Numbered from the stretch's first letter, positions 16,388-25,536 are shown. The stretch: 64,000 bases of DNA from CAVSRC01 sp963830205 (GCA_963830205.1 CAWHLP010000020.1:62001-126000), one strand, 5' to 3'. Notes: generated by a model not told the origin, from the sequence alone. A program made the numbers and translations.

Positions 16388-17566
16388 ATGCGGGAAGAAG
16401 TCGTCATTGCCGCTGCGGCGCGCACACCCGTCGGCACGTTCAACGGAGCCTTTGCGCAGGTTCCGGCACACACCCTGGGCGAGGTCGCCATCCGCGGGGC
16501 GCTTGCCCGTGCCAAGGTCGACCCGGCGGAGGTGAACGAGGTCATCCTCGGCCAGATCCTGACCGCAGGCGCCGGCCAGGGGCCGGCCCGCCAGGCGGCG
16601 ATCGCCGCCGGCCTCAGGCAGGAATCGACGGCTCTGTCCATCAACCAGCTGTGCGGCTCGGGCCTGCGCGCGGTCGCCATGGGCTTCCGCGCCATTCAGG
16701 CCGGCGATGCCGACATCGTGGTCGCCGGCGGCCAGGAGAGCATGAGCCAGGCGCCGCATGCGATGAACATGCGCGGCGGCGTCAAGATGGGGCCGGCCGA
16801 ACTGGTCGACACCATGGTCAAGGACGGCCTGTGGGACGCCTTCAACAACTACCACATGGGCATCACCGCCGAGAACATCGCCCAGCGCTACCAGATTACC
16901 CGCCAGGACCAGGACGCCTTCGCGCTCGCCTCGCAGAAGAAGGCCGGCGCCGCCATGGCCGCCAAGCGCTTCGCCGACGAAATCGTGCCGGTGACGGTCA
17001 AGGACCGCAAGAAGGAGGTCATCGTCGACACCGACGAGCATCCCAAGCCGGAGACGACGCTGGAGACGCTTGCCAAGCTCAGGCCGGCCTTCAGCAAGGA
17101 CGGAACCGTCACCGCCGGCAACGCCTCGGGCATCAATGACGGCGCTGCCGCCGTGGTGCTGATGACCGCCGACGAGGCCCGCCGCCGCGGCATCGATCCG
17201 CTGGCGCGGATCGTCTCGTGGGCGACCGCCGGCGTCGACCCGGCGGTCATGGGCACCGGCCCGATCCCGGCGACGCGGCTGGCGCTGGCGCGCGCCGGGT
17301 GGACGATTGCCGATCTCGACCTGATCGAGGCCAATGAGGCCTTCGCCGCCCAGGCGCTGGCGGTCGCCCGCGGGCTGGAGTTCCCCGAGGACAAGGTCAA
17401 CGTCAATGGCGGCGCCATCGCGCTTGGTCACCCGATCGGGGCGTCGGGCGCGCGCGTCCTGGTGACGCTGCTCTACGAGATGCAGAAGCGCTCCGCCGCC
17501 AAGGGGCTGGCGACGCTGTGCATCGGCGGAGGCATGGGAATCGCGCTGACCGTCGAAAAGGTCTGA
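16388..17566 (+). CDS. Acetyl-CoA C-acetyltransferase (thiolase II)
   Basis: 392-residue biosynthetic/degradative thiolase. The nucleophile Cys (about residue 89) is in NQLCGSGLRAV, the His in GHPIGASGARV, and the second Cys in LCIGGGMGIA; length and the pantetheine loop fit the AtoB/PhaA class. It cleaves acetoacetyl-CoA with CoA to two acetyl-CoA, or runs in reverse. AGGAGG lies 8 bp before the ATG. Its position after the CoA-transferase subunits, in an operon controlled by the GntR operator, indicates the degradative direction. No polyhydroxyalkanoate genes are nearby. Confidence 0.93.
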   Translation: MREEVVIAAAARTPVGTFNGAFAQVPAHTLGEVAIRGALARAKVDPAEVNEVILGQILTAGAGQGPARQAAIAAGLRQESTALSINQLCGSGLRAVAMGFRAIQAGDADIVVAGGQESMSQAPHAMNMRGGVKMGPAELVDTMVKDGLWDAFNNYHMGITAENIAQRYQITRQDQDAFALASQKKAGAAMAAKRFADEIVPVTVKDRKKEVIVDTDEHPKPETTLETLAKLRPAFSKDGTVTAGNASGINDGAAAVVLMTADEARRRGIDPLARIVSWATAGVDPAVMGTGPIPATRLALARAGWTIADLDLIEANEAFAAQALAVARGLEFPEDKVNVNGGAIALGHPIGASGARVLVTLLYEMQKRSAAKGLATLCIGGGMGIALTVEKV

Positions 17567-17688
17567 TGGCGCGGTATTGAACAGGCAGGATTCATGATTC
17601 CCTCCCACGGGCGAAGCGCGGCGGGGCCCGGTAGCGCATGGCCGATGGGCCCCGCAGCGCGGTGAACGGACGGGAGCGGCTAGGAGAC

Positions 17689-18591
17689 ATGGGCATGGCA
17701 ATCACATTCAATGATCAGGTCGCGATCGTGACCGGCGGCGCCCGCGGACTGGGCCGGGGCTATGCGCTGGCGCTGGCCATGCGCGGCGCCAAGGTCGCCA
17801 TCGTCGACCTTGGCGAGGAGGCCGAGAAGACGGCCGCGGAGATTCGCAGTGAGGGCGGCAAGGCCACGGCCTACCAGCTCGACGTGACCAACTTCCATGA
17901 CGTCGAGGCCATGGTCGCCAGCACGCTTTCCGCCTGGGGACGCGTCGACATCGCCATCAACAATGCCGGCATCGTGCGCGACCGCACCTTCGCCAAGATG
18001 GACCTCGACGACTACAAGACGGTCGTCGACGTCCACCTGATGGGTTCGGTCAACGTGTGCAAGGCGGTGTGGCCGACCATGCGCGAACAGCAATACGGGC
18101 GGATCGTGCTGACCACGTCGGCGTCGGGCATGTACGGCATCTTCGGCCAGTCCAACTACGCCGCCGCCAAGGCCTCGCTGCTCGGGCTGATGAACGTGCT
18201 CCACATGGAGGGTGAGAAATACGGCATCCACGTCAACACCATCATGCCGATGGCGGCGACCAAGATGACCGAGGGGTTGCTCAGCCCCGAAGCGGAACGG
18301 CTGCTGACACCGGCGTCGGTGGCGCCCGGCGTGCTGTTCCTCGTCTCCAGGGAAGCGCCCTCGCGCGTGATCCTGTCGGCCGGCGCCGGCTCGTTCGCCC
18401 GGGTCTACGTCACCGAGACCGAAGGCGTCAGCTTCGCCAAGGACCAGCTCTCCCCGGAAGCGATCGCCGAGCACTTCGACGAGATCAGCGACCCGACCCA
18501 CTGGCGCATGATCTCGGAAGGCTTCCAGCAGGCGGAGAAGCTGACCACCGCCGCCCTCAACGCCCAGGGGAAATTGTCAGGCGCCGCGTGA
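17689..18591 (+). CDS. SDR-family dehydrogenase (3-hydroxyacyl type)
   Basis: 300 residues. A short-chain dehydrogenase core has TGGARGLGRGYALALA (cofactor glycine motif), DLGEEA after strand 2 (acidic, so NAD preferred), NNAGIV, and catalytic Ser/Tyr/Lys in TTSASGMYG and SNYAAAKAS. It resembles the (3R)-hydroxyacyl-CoA dehydrogenase domain of multifunctional enzyme type 2, including a C-terminal extension (YVTETEGVSFAKDQLSPEA). ATG 17689 follows TAGGAGA; upstream in-frame codons lack support. Last gene of the CoA-transferase/thiolase operon. It may oxidise a beta-hydroxy acid or its CoA ester. Confidence 0.88.
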   Translation: MGMAITFNDQVAIVTGGARGLGRGYALALAMRGAKVAIVDLGEEAEKTAAEIRSEGGKATAYQLDVTNFHDVEAMVASTLSAWGRVDIAINNAGIVRDRTFAKMDLDDYKTVVDVHLMGSVNVCKAVWPTMREQQYGRIVLTTSASGMYGIFGQSNYAAAKASLLGLMNVLHMEGEKYGIHVNTIMPMAATKMTEGLLSPEAERLLTPASVAPGVLFLVSREAPSRVILSAGAGSFARVYVTETEGVSFAKDQLSPEAIAEHFDEISDPTHWRMISEGFQQAEKLTTAALNAQGKLSGAA

Positions 18592-18661
18592 TCACACGAC
18601 GGCCGGATGCACCAACATCCGGCCGCGTCCCCTCCCGGAGACCGCCGGCAATGCCGCGGTC

Positions 18662-19375
18662 TCAACTCGCCAGCGGCCAGATCTCTTCCGCCCTGAAGCT
18701 GTGCCGGATCGACAGATGCGCCGCCCTGACGTCGAGCGCCATCGCCCGCCTGGCGGCAACCCGATCGCGCCGGGCGATGGCATCGATCACCTTCTCGTGG
18801 ATGCGATACCCGTTGTTGAACAGCCGCTCGAAGAGCTCCACCCGCTTGCGCGACGCGGCCAGGATCGGGCCGGTGCGCAGCCACAGACTGGAGATGGTGT
18901 CGAGAAGCTGCGGCGAACCGGCGGAGCGGTAGATCTCGAAGTGGAAGGCCTGATTGGAGGCCAGAGCGGATTCAAGATCGCCAGAGTTCAGCCCGCGCAG
19001 GATGGCCTTGTTGTGACGGCCGAGCGCATCGATCAGGCCCGGCCGCTTGGCGCAGCTCGCCTTCTCCGCCGCATAGCCCTCGAGCTGGATGCGGATGCGG
19101 ATGAACTCCTCGTGGTCGGCGGCGTCGTAGGGGGCGACGCGCAGCAGCCTGTCGGACGACTGCTCGAGGGCTTTTTCTGCGACCAGACGCCTCACCGCCT
19201 CGCGCACCGGCATGGCGCTGGTCCCCAGCGCCTGGGCGAGGCTGCGAATCGAAACCTGTTCGCCGGGAAGGAACTGGCCCTTCAGCAAAGCCAGGCGCAG
19301 GCTCTGATAGACCCTCTCCTGGATGGTCGTAACATCGACCCGCGCGAGTTCGAACCTGATGTTCATCGAATCCAT
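18662..19375 (-). CDS. GntR-family regulator, FCD subfamily (paralogue 2)
   Basis: 237 residues, closely similar to the regulator at 13570-14286. The winged-helix stretch from VYQSLRLALLKGQFLPG through SIRSLAQALGTSAMPVREAV to KALEQ differs by only a couple of residues and the recognition helix is identical. The FCD domains diverge more, for example AYDAADHEEF-type and C-terminal RHSFRAEEIWPLAS differences, so effector or oligomer state may differ. ATG 19375 aligns with paralogue 1. Divergent from the branched-chain-type importer operon, with operator copy 3 71 bp upstream of its start. Confidence 0.92.
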   Translation of the reverse strand: MDSMNIRFELARVDVTTIQERVYQSLRLALLKGQFLPGEQVSIRSLAQALGTSAMPVREAVRRLVAEKALEQSSDRLLRVAPYDAADHEEFIRIRIQLEGYAAEKASCAKRPGLIDALGRHNKAILRGLNSGDLESALASNQAFHFEIYRSAGSPQLLDTISSLWLRTGPILAASRKRVELFERLFNNGYRIHEKVIDAIARRDRVAARRAMALDVRAAHLSIRHSFRAEEIWPLAS

Positions 19376-19445
19376 GGTGGCCAACTTTAGTGGATGCCGG
19401 GGCACCAGCGGCGTTCGCCCGGCAGATCTTATTGTCGCATCCGTC

Positions 19446-19505
19446 ATCTGTGATCACAGATCATACATCAAATATCTTGACGTGTGAAACGCTAGCAGAT
19501 AAATC
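19446..19505 (+). promoter_or_regulatory. GntR-type operator plus promoter for the importer operon (copy 3)
   Basis: ATCTGTGATCACAGAT (19446-19461), a perfect 16-bp palindrome, then exactly 15 bp, then TTGACG (19477-19482), 17 bp and TAAATC (19500-19505). This is the best promoter of the three. It lies between GntR paralogue 2 and the binding-protein gene, so it could act on both. Confidence 0.8.
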
Positions 19506-19613
19506 TTCCGGCCGGAACCCGCAGAGGCTCGAGGAGGAGGCGAGCGGGCATCCGCTGCTGTCGGCGCAGTGCGCCGCTTGTGAACGGTTCAGATATTTCG
19601 GGAGGAGATCACT

Positions 19614-20846
19614 ATGAGACATCACGTGTTTATCGCCGCCTTGGCTTCGGCTTGCGCCCTCGGCGTGACGACGGTCCAGGCCGCACCGCTGAAGATCGGA
19701 ATCATCGAGAGCTTGTCGGGGTCGCAGACCTCGTCGGGCCGTCTCTACGCCACCGCCGTCCACTATGGTGTCGACAAGATCAACGCCGCCGGCGGCTTCA
19801 ATGGAGAGCCGGTACAGGTCGTCGAGTACGATAACGCCGGCGGCCCGACCGAAGCCGCCGCCAAGTTCCGTCAGGCCGAAGCCGATGGCGTGAACATCAT
19901 CTTCCAGGGCGCCTCGTCGGCGATCGGTGGCGAGCTGACGGAGGACGTGCGCAAGCACAACATCCGCAACCCCGGCAAGGAGATGATGTACATAAACGTC
20001 GGTGCCGAGGCGATGGAAATGACCGGCAACCTCTGCAACTTCTATCATTTCCGCTTCATCACCACGGCGGCGATGCGCCTCAACGGTCTGGTCTCGGCGA
20101 TGAAGGATGCCGGCGACCTCGGCACCAAGGTCTATTCGATCAACCAGAACTATTCCTGGGGCCAGGACATGCAGGCCGCGATCGAAGCCGCCGCGCCGAA
20201 ATACGGCTACACGGTGGTTGGCGAAGTGCTGCACGACGTCAACAAGATCCAGGACTTTGCCCCCTTCGTCGCCAAGATCAAGGAAGCCAATCCTGACACG
20301 GTGATCACCGCCAACTGGTCGAATGACCTGCTGCTTCTGATGAAGGCTGTCGGCAATGCCGGCCTCCATGTCCGCTTCGGCACGGCCTTCCTCGATCAGC
20401 CCGGCAACATCGCCAATGCCGGCGACACGGCGCTCGGCGACTATCTGGCCAACAGCTATGTGCTTGGCTCCGGCGACGGGACATTCGCCGAGGACTACAA
20501 GACCAAGGAGGGGCACTACCCGGTGTTCGTCGAGCCGCAGACCGTCTTCGCGGTCGGCGCGCTGCAAGAGGCACTGGCCGGGCTCGATTTCAAGGGCGGC
20601 GATATCAACGTCACCAAGATCGCCGAAGCCCTCGAGAACGTCACCTACCAGACTCCGGTCGGCCCGATCTCCGTGCGCAAGGCCGACCACCAGACGATCC
20701 GTCCGGTCGTGGTCTCCAAGGTCGTCAAGGACGCCAAGTATCCGGCCGACGACACCACCATGGGCTTCCAGGAGGTCAAGGTCGTTCCCGGCGACGAGGC
20801 GATCTATCCGGTCCAGGATTCCTGCAAGATGCAGCGGCCTGAGTAA
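19614..20846 (+). CDS. Branched-chain-type ABC substrate-binding protein
   Basis: 410-residue periplasmic binding protein of the LivK/type-1 fold, with a Sec signal peptide (MRHHVFIAALASACALGV, cleavage near VQAAP). Mature landmarks are LKIGIIESLSGSQ, TAVHYGVDKINAAGGFNG and VQVVEYDNAG. An AGGAGAT ribosome site precedes the ATG. First gene of a seven-gene unit (binding protein, two permeases, two ATPases, SDR, BKACE). The class imports amino acids, aromatic acids, short amides and many carboxylates, so the cargo is more likely an acid feeding the BKACE pathway than leucine. Confidence 0.9.
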   Translation: MRHHVFIAALASACALGVTTVQAAPLKIGIIESLSGSQTSSGRLYATAVHYGVDKINAAGGFNGEPVQVVEYDNAGGPTEAAAKFRQAEADGVNIIFQGASSAIGGELTEDVRKHNIRNPGKEMMYINVGAEAMEMTGNLCNFYHFRFITTAAMRLNGLVSAMKDAGDLGTKVYSINQNYSWGQDMQAAIEAAAPKYGYTVVGEVLHDVNKIQDFAPFVAKIKEANPDTVITANWSNDLLLLMKAVGNAGLHVRFGTAFLDQPGNIANAGDTALGDYLANSYVLGSGDGTFAEDYKTKEGHYPVFVEPQTVFAVGALQEALAGLDFKGGDINVTKIAEALENVTYQTPVGPISVRKADHQTIRPVVVSKVVKDAKYPADDTTMGFQEVKVVPGDEAIYPVQDSCKMQRPE

Positions 20847-20932
20847 GGCTCTCCCGGAGGGGGCCCGGCGGCAGGTTTCTGCCGGGCCCTTCCCTGGCGA
20901 CGACAGCTCAACTCCCTAGCAGAGCCCTTGCC

Positions 20933-21874
20933 ATGGAATTCGTCATCATCTCCATCCTCAACGGCGTCATCTACGGCCTGCTCCTGTTCATGGTCTCGGC
21001 CGGCCTGACGCTGATCTTCGGCATGATGGGCGTCCTCAATTTCGCTCATGCCTCGTTCTACATGCTCGGCGCCTACATTGCCTTTGCGGTGTCGTCGGTC
21101 CTCGGCTTCTGGGCGGGCCTGGTCATAGCCCCCATCCTGGTCGCGGTCGTCGGCATCCTGGTCGAGCGCTATCTGCTGCGCACCGTCCACGCCTACGGCC
21201 ACGGCCACGAGCTGCTCTTGACCTTCGGTCTGGCGCTGATCATCGAGGAGCTGGTCAAGCTCTTCTTCGGCGACTTTCCGGTCAACTATCAGATGCCGGG
21301 CAGCCTGCGCTTCGCCGCCTTCACCGTGTTCGGCACCGACTATCCGTTCTACCGCCTGTTCATCGGCGCGGTGGCGGTGGTCATGTTCGTCGTCCTCTGG
21401 TTTCTCCTGTCGCGCACCCGCATCGGCATCGTCGTGCGCGCCGCCGAGCGGCTGCCCAAGATGGCCGAGGCCCTCGGCCACAACATCCCGCTGGTGTTCA
21501 TGGGCGTCTTCGGCACCGGTGCGGCGCTGGCCGGACTGGCCGGAGCGGTCGCCGGCGCCTTCTATCCCACCAACCCGAACATGGCGCTGGAACTCGGCGT
21601 CATCGTCTTCGTGGTGGTGGTGGTCGGCGGCCTCGGCTCGCTCAAGGGCTCGCTGGTCGCCTCGCTGCTCATCGGCCTGTTCTCGTCCTTCGCCGTCGGC
21701 ATCGACTGGTCGCTGGCGGATCTCTTCGGCCTCGTCGGCCTTGGCGGCTGGGCACGCTCGGTCGGCGGATTGATGACCCTGACAGTGTCTTCGGTCAGCG
21801 GCACCATCCCCTTCGCGCTGATGCTGTTCGTCCTGCTCGTCCGGCCTGCCGGCCTGTTCGGGGAGCGTAGCTGA
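20933..21874 (+). CDS. Branched-chain-type ABC permease (LivH-like)
   Basis: 313-residue inner-membrane permease with the LivH pattern: ILNGVIYGLLLFMVSAGLTL at the N-terminus, FGMMGVLNFAHASFYMLGAY in the first loop, and VVGGLGSLKGSLVASLLIGL towards the end. About eight hydrophobic helices are visible. It is followed by the LivM-like gene after one base. Role: half of the membrane channel for the binding protein at 19614. Normal length. Confidence 0.92.
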   Translation: MEFVIISILNGVIYGLLLFMVSAGLTLIFGMMGVLNFAHASFYMLGAYIAFAVSSVLGFWAGLVIAPILVAVVGILVERYLLRTVHAYGHGHELLLTFGLALIIEELVKLFFGDFPVNYQMPGSLRFAAFTVFGTDYPFYRLFIGAVAVVMFVVLWFLLSRTRIGIVVRAAERLPKMAEALGHNIPLVFMGVFGTGAALAGLAGAVAGAFYPTNPNMALELGVIVFVVVVVGGLGSLKGSLVASLLIGLFSSFAVGIDWSLADLFGLVGLGGWARSVGGLMTLTVSSVSGTIPFALMLFVLLVRPAGLFGERS

Positions 21875-21875
21875 G

Positions 21876-23171
21876 ATGCGCCCCGCAACGACGCTTGCCC
21901 TCGTCGTCGCCGTTCTGGCGGTGCTCATCGCCGTGCCGCCCTTCCTCGGGCTTGGCTGGCAGAACGTGCTGATCAACATGCTGATCGCGAGCCTGTTCGC
22001 GCTCTCCTTCAACATCCTCTCCGGCCAGGTCGGCCTGCTGTCCTTCGGCCATGCCGCCTATTACGGCGTGGGCGCCTTCGCCGTCCTCCACCTGATGATG
22101 GCGGTGGAAAACGGCCTCGCCTTCCCGACACCGCTGTTGCCGGTGGTCGGTGCGGTCGCCGGCCTCATCGTCGGCCTTGCCGCCGGCTACTTCGCCACCA
22201 TGCGATCGGGCGTCTATTTCGCCCTGGTGACGCTGGCCATCGGCGAGCTGTTCTACTCGCTGGCGCCACACCTGCAGAGCGTCTTCGGCGGCGAGGCGGG
22301 CATGTCGTCGATGCGCATGCCGTGGATGGGGATCACCTTCGGCTCGCTGATCGAGGTCTACTACCTGGTGCTGGCGTGGGTGGCCCTTTCGGTACTGCTG
22401 CTATGGGCCTATACGCGCACGCCCTTCGGCCGGCTGACGCTGGCGCTGCGCGACAACGAACAGCGCGTTCGCTTCCTGGGCTACGGGGCGCACTCTTCCA
22501 AGGTGATCATCTTCGGCGTCTCGGCGATGTTCTCCGGCATCGCCGGCGGGCTGCAAGTGCTGTCGAACGAGACCGCCAACTACGCGCTGTTCGGCATGAA
22601 CATCTCGACCCAGGTGGTCGTGCACACCTATGTCGGCGGCACCAGCCTCCTGTTCGGGCCGGCGATCGGCGCGGTGGTGTTCACCCTGTTCGCCTTTCTC
22701 ATCTCGGACCTCACCCGCTCCTGGCTGTTCTACCAGGGGCTGATCTTCGTGCTGGTCATGCTCTACGCGCCGACCGGCATCGGCGGCGTCGTCCACTACC
22801 ACTGGCGCCATCGGCGCGACCTCGACTGGTCGCATCTGGTGGGGCCTTATGCGCTGGGTGCGCTGGGCGGCGCGCTGGTCGCGGCCGGCGTCGTCTTCGT
22901 CACCGAGTCGGTGGCGGTCCTGTTCGGCCAATCCTACTCGGTCATGCGCCACAACATGGGCGGCGGCTTCCCGCCATACGATGTCTTCGGCGTCCAGTGG
23001 AACCCGCTGAGCCCGCTCACCTGGATCATCCCCGTCGTGCTGTTTATCGCCGGAGTGGTTGCCATCGTCCGGGTCCGCGGCCCGATCGCCGAGGTCTGGG
23101 AGCGTTCGCGCCAGGACGATGATGAGCTCGAATTGCCAGAGGCGGCGCAGCCATCGGAGAAACTCGCATGA
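21876..23171 (+). CDS. Branched-chain-type ABC permease (LivM-like) with C-terminal extension
   Basis: 431 residues, about 90-100 longer than usual LivM. The core is normal (LSFGHAAYYGVGAFAVLH, VYFALVTLAIGELFYSL, and FLISDLTRSW). After residue ~320 there is an added segment with two further hydrophobic stretches (YALGALGGALVAAGVVFVTE and LTWIIPVVLFIAGVVAIVRV) and an acidic cytoplasmic tail (SRQDDDELELPEAA). The extension is in frame and the stop overlaps the next ATPase start by ATGA, so it is not a frameshift artefact. Second half of the membrane channel. Confidence 0.9.
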   Translation: MRPATTLALVVAVLAVLIAVPPFLGLGWQNVLINMLIASLFALSFNILSGQVGLLSFGHAAYYGVGAFAVLHLMMAVENGLAFPTPLLPVVGAVAGLIVGLAAGYFATMRSGVYFALVTLAIGELFYSLAPHLQSVFGGEAGMSSMRMPWMGITFGSLIEVYYLVLAWVALSVLLLWAYTRTPFGRLTLALRDNEQRVRFLGYGAHSSKVIIFGVSAMFSGIAGGLQVLSNETANYALFGMNISTQVVVHTYVGGTSLLFGPAIGAVVFTLFAFLISDLTRSWLFYQGLIFVLVMLYAPTGIGGVVHYHWRHRRDLDWSHLVGPYALGALGGALVAAGVVFVTESVAVLFGQSYSVMRHNMGGGFPPYDVFGVQWNPLSPLTWIIPVVLFIAGVVAIVRVRGPIAEVWERSRQDDDELELPEAAQPSEKLA

Positions 23172-23932
23172 GCGATGCACAGCATCCGGTGCTGCGCCTT
23201 GCCGGCGTCACCAAGTCCTTCGGCCCGATCTCGGTCATCCAGGGCGTCAATCTCGATGTCCTCGAGGGCGAGCGTCATGCCGTCATCGGCCCCAATGGCG
23301 CCGGCAAGTCGACGCTCTTCAATCTCATCTCGGGGCTGTTCGACCTGTCGGGCGGCGACATCCACCTGCGCGGACACAGCATCGCCGGCATGGCGCCGCA
23401 CGACATCAACCGCAAGGGTCTCGCCCGCTCGTTCCAGATCACCAGCATCTTCCACCGCATGAGCGTGTTCGAGAACGTCCGCATCGGCGTCCTCGCCCGC
23501 CACGGCGTGCGCTACGGGCTGTTCCGCTTCGCTTCGCAGATGCGCGCGATCAACGAGGAGACGGCTGAGGTCCTCGCCCTGGTCGGCCTCGAATCCCGCG
23601 CCGACGACCTCGCCGGCGACCTCACCTATTCCGAGCAGCGCGCGCTCGAGATCGGCATGACACTGACCACCGGCGCCGACGTGATCCTGCTCGACGAGCC
23701 GACCGCGGGCATGTCGCGCGAAGAGACGGCCAAGGCGGTCGAGCTCATCCGCGAGGTGACCAAAGGCAAGACGCTGCTCATGGTCGAACACGACATGAGC
23801 GTCGTCTTCAGCCTGTGCGACCGTGTCTCGGTCCTGGTCTACGGCAACATCCTGGCGAGCGACACGCCGGCGGCGATCAGCGCCAACCGCGAGGTCCAGG
23901 AGGCCTATCTCGGCGAGGAGGCCGCGTCATGA
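23168..23932 (+). CDS. Branched-chain-type ABC ATPase (LivG-like)
   Basis: 254 residues. Walker A GPNGAGKST, Q-loop in FQITSIFHRMSVFENV, Walker B VILLDEPTAGM and switch EHD are intact. The signature region reads LTYSEQRALEIGM rather than LSGGQ, a variant usual for LivG proteins of aromatic- or short-acid-type importers. It overlaps both neighbours by four bases. It powers the importer with the LivF-like partner downstream. Confidence 0.92.
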   Translation: MSDAQHPVLRLAGVTKSFGPISVIQGVNLDVLEGERHAVIGPNGAGKSTLFNLISGLFDLSGGDIHLRGHSIAGMAPHDINRKGLARSFQITSIFHRMSVFENVRIGVLARHGVRYGLFRFASQMRAINEETAEVLALVGLESRADDLAGDLTYSEQRALEIGMTLTTGADVILLDEPTAGMSREETAKAVELIREVTKGKTLLMVEHDMSVVFSLCDRVSVLVYGNILASDTPAAISANREVQEAYLGEEAAS

Positions 23933-24639
23933 ACCTGCTCGAGGTGAAGGGGCTGCATGCGCATTACGGCAAGAGCCACATCCTGCAGGGCGTCGATCTT
24001 TCCGTCGGCAACGGCAAGATCGTCTCGCTTCTCGGCCGCAACGGCTCCGGCCGCTCGACCACGCTGAAGGCGATCATGGGCCTGGTACCGCCGACCGCCG
24101 GCGAGGTGCGCCTGGCGGGTGTCGATCTCGCCGGCCACCGGCCCTTCGACGTCTGCCGCAAGGGCATCGGCTTCGTCCCCGAGGAGCGGCTGGTCTTCGC
24201 CAACCTGACGGTCGAGGAAAACCTGCTGATGGGCGTCCACAAGGCGGCCACCGGCTCGCACAACTGGAGCCTCGAGGAAATGTACGCCTACTTCCCGAGA
24301 CTCAAGGATCGCGCAACGGTGCGCGCCGGCTACCTGTCTGGCGGCGAGCAGCAGATGCTGACGATCTGCCGGTCGCTGCTCGGCAATCCGCACGTTCTGC
24401 TCATCGACGAGCCGACGGAGGGCCTCGCCCCCAAAGTCGTCGAGGTGGTGATGGAAGTGATTCTCGACATCGGCCGCCGCGGCGTCGCGGTGGTCCTGGT
24501 CGAGCAGAAGCTGACGATCGCTCTCAAGATCGCCGAAGAGGTGATGGTCATGGGCCACGGCGAGATCGTCTTCCGTGGCACGCCGGATGAGCTGGCCGAA
24601 CGGCCGGAGATTCGCCGCCAGTGGCTGGAGGTTGCCTGA
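23929..24639 (+). CDS. Branched-chain-type ABC ATPase (LivF-like), Arg in Walker A
   Basis: 236 residues starting at the ATG that overlaps the LivG stop. The signature YLSGGEQQML, Walker B VLLIDEPTEGLAP and switch VEQ are normal. Walker A reads GRNGSGRST: the invariant Lys is Arg (codon CGC at the expected place). A K-to-R change usually reduces or abolishes ATP hydrolysis, though some LivF relatives appear to carry it naturally. The partner LivG has a normal Walker A, so this could be an asymmetric ATPase pair. The longer open frame upstream lies inside livG. Confidence 0.9.
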   Translation: MNLLEVKGLHAHYGKSHILQGVDLSVGNGKIVSLLGRNGSGRSTTLKAIMGLVPPTAGEVRLAGVDLAGHRPFDVCRKGIGFVPEERLVFANLTVEENLLMGVHKAATGSHNWSLEEMYAYFPRLKDRATVRAGYLSGGEQQMLTICRSLLGNPHVLLIDEPTEGLAPKVVEVVMEVILDIGRRGVAVVLVEQKLTIALKIAEEVMVMGHGEIVFRGTPDELAERPEIRRQWLEVA

Positions 24640-24678
24640 CATGCCGCGCCGACCCGGCTGTGACCATCGCGGAACCCA

Positions 24679-25482
24679 ATGACGGTAGATAATGCCATGA
24701 GCCTGATTGAACGCATGCGCCCGAAGCCCGGCCTCAGGGTGGTCATCACCGCCGGGGCGTCGGGCATCGGTGCCGCGATCGCCGCAGGGTTCGCCGAGGC
24801 GGACGCCAAGGTGATGATCTGCGACATAGACCAGGCGGCCCTCGATTGCTTCGCCGCCGGCCATCCCGGCGTGTTGACCAAATGGGCCGATGTCTCCAAT
24901 GAATCGGCGGTCGAAGCGCTGATGAACGAAGCCAGGCAGCGCTTCGGCGGCCTCGACGTGCTGGTCAACAATGCCGGCATTTCCGGCCCGACCGGCAAGA
25001 TCGACGATCTCAAGATCGCGGACATCCGCGGCACGTTCGATGTCGACGTCATGGGCCAGTTCCTGATGGTACGGCTGGCGGCCCCGCTGCTGCGCGAGAG
25101 CGCCGGCGCGATCGTCAACATCGGCTCGGTCGCCGGGCGCTTCGGCTACGCGCTGCGCACGCCCTATGCCGCCGCCAAATGGGCGATCGTCGGCCTGACC
25201 GCGAGCCTCGCCAAGGAGCTCGGCCCGGACGGTGTGCGGGTCAACGCGATCCTGCCGGGGGTCGTTCGCGGCCCGCGCATGGAGAATGTCATCCGTGCCC
25301 GCGCCGAGCGCGAGGCGATCTCCTACCAGGAGATGGAGGCCCGCTACCTGTCGAACATCTCGCTGCGCCGCATGGTCGGCCCCGAAGACGTGGCCGCCAT
25401 GGCGCTCTTCCTGTGCTCGCCGGCCGGTGCCAACATCTCGGGCCAGGCGATCAGCGTCTGCGGCAACGTCGAAACCATCTGA
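24679..25482 (+). CDS. SDR-family oxidoreductase
   Basis: 267 residues, classical SDR. Cofactor motif TAGASGIGAAIAAGF, acidic residue in MICDIDQAA (NAD preference), NNAGISGP, and SVAGRFGYALRTPYAAAKWA with catalytic Ser, Tyr and Lys; C-terminal GQAISVCGNVET is typical of the oligomer interface. ATG 24679 is used; ATG 24697 is a possible alternative. Placed between the importer and BKACE, it most likely oxidises the hydroxyl of a beta-hydroxy acid to the beta-keto acid that BKACE cleaves. That role is inferred. Confidence 0.88.
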   Translation: MTVDNAMSLIERMRPKPGLRVVITAGASGIGAAIAAGFAEADAKVMICDIDQAALDCFAAGHPGVLTKWADVSNESAVEALMNEARQRFGGLDVLVNNAGISGPTGKIDDLKIADIRGTFDVDVMGQFLMVRLAAPLLRESAGAIVNIGSVAGRFGYALRTPYAAAKWAIVGLTASLAKELGPDGVRVNAILPGVVRGPRMENVIRARAEREAISYQEMEARYLSNISLRRMVGPEDVAAMALFLCSPAGANISGQAISVCGNVETI

Positions 25483-25536
25483 GCATCACCCGACGCGCGC
25501 GTAGCAAGGAAAGCATACGAGGAAAGGAGCCACGCT

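Noticed and set aside
18585..18600. Possible fourth GntR operator (CGTGATCACACG)
   Set aside because: Only the GTGATCAC core matches, it overlaps the SDR stop codon, and no TTGAC box follows at 15 bp on either strand.
23815..23928. Longer start for the LivF-like gene
   Set aside because: The extra residues are inside livG in another frame, and the ATGA overlap at 23929 is the normal arrangement.
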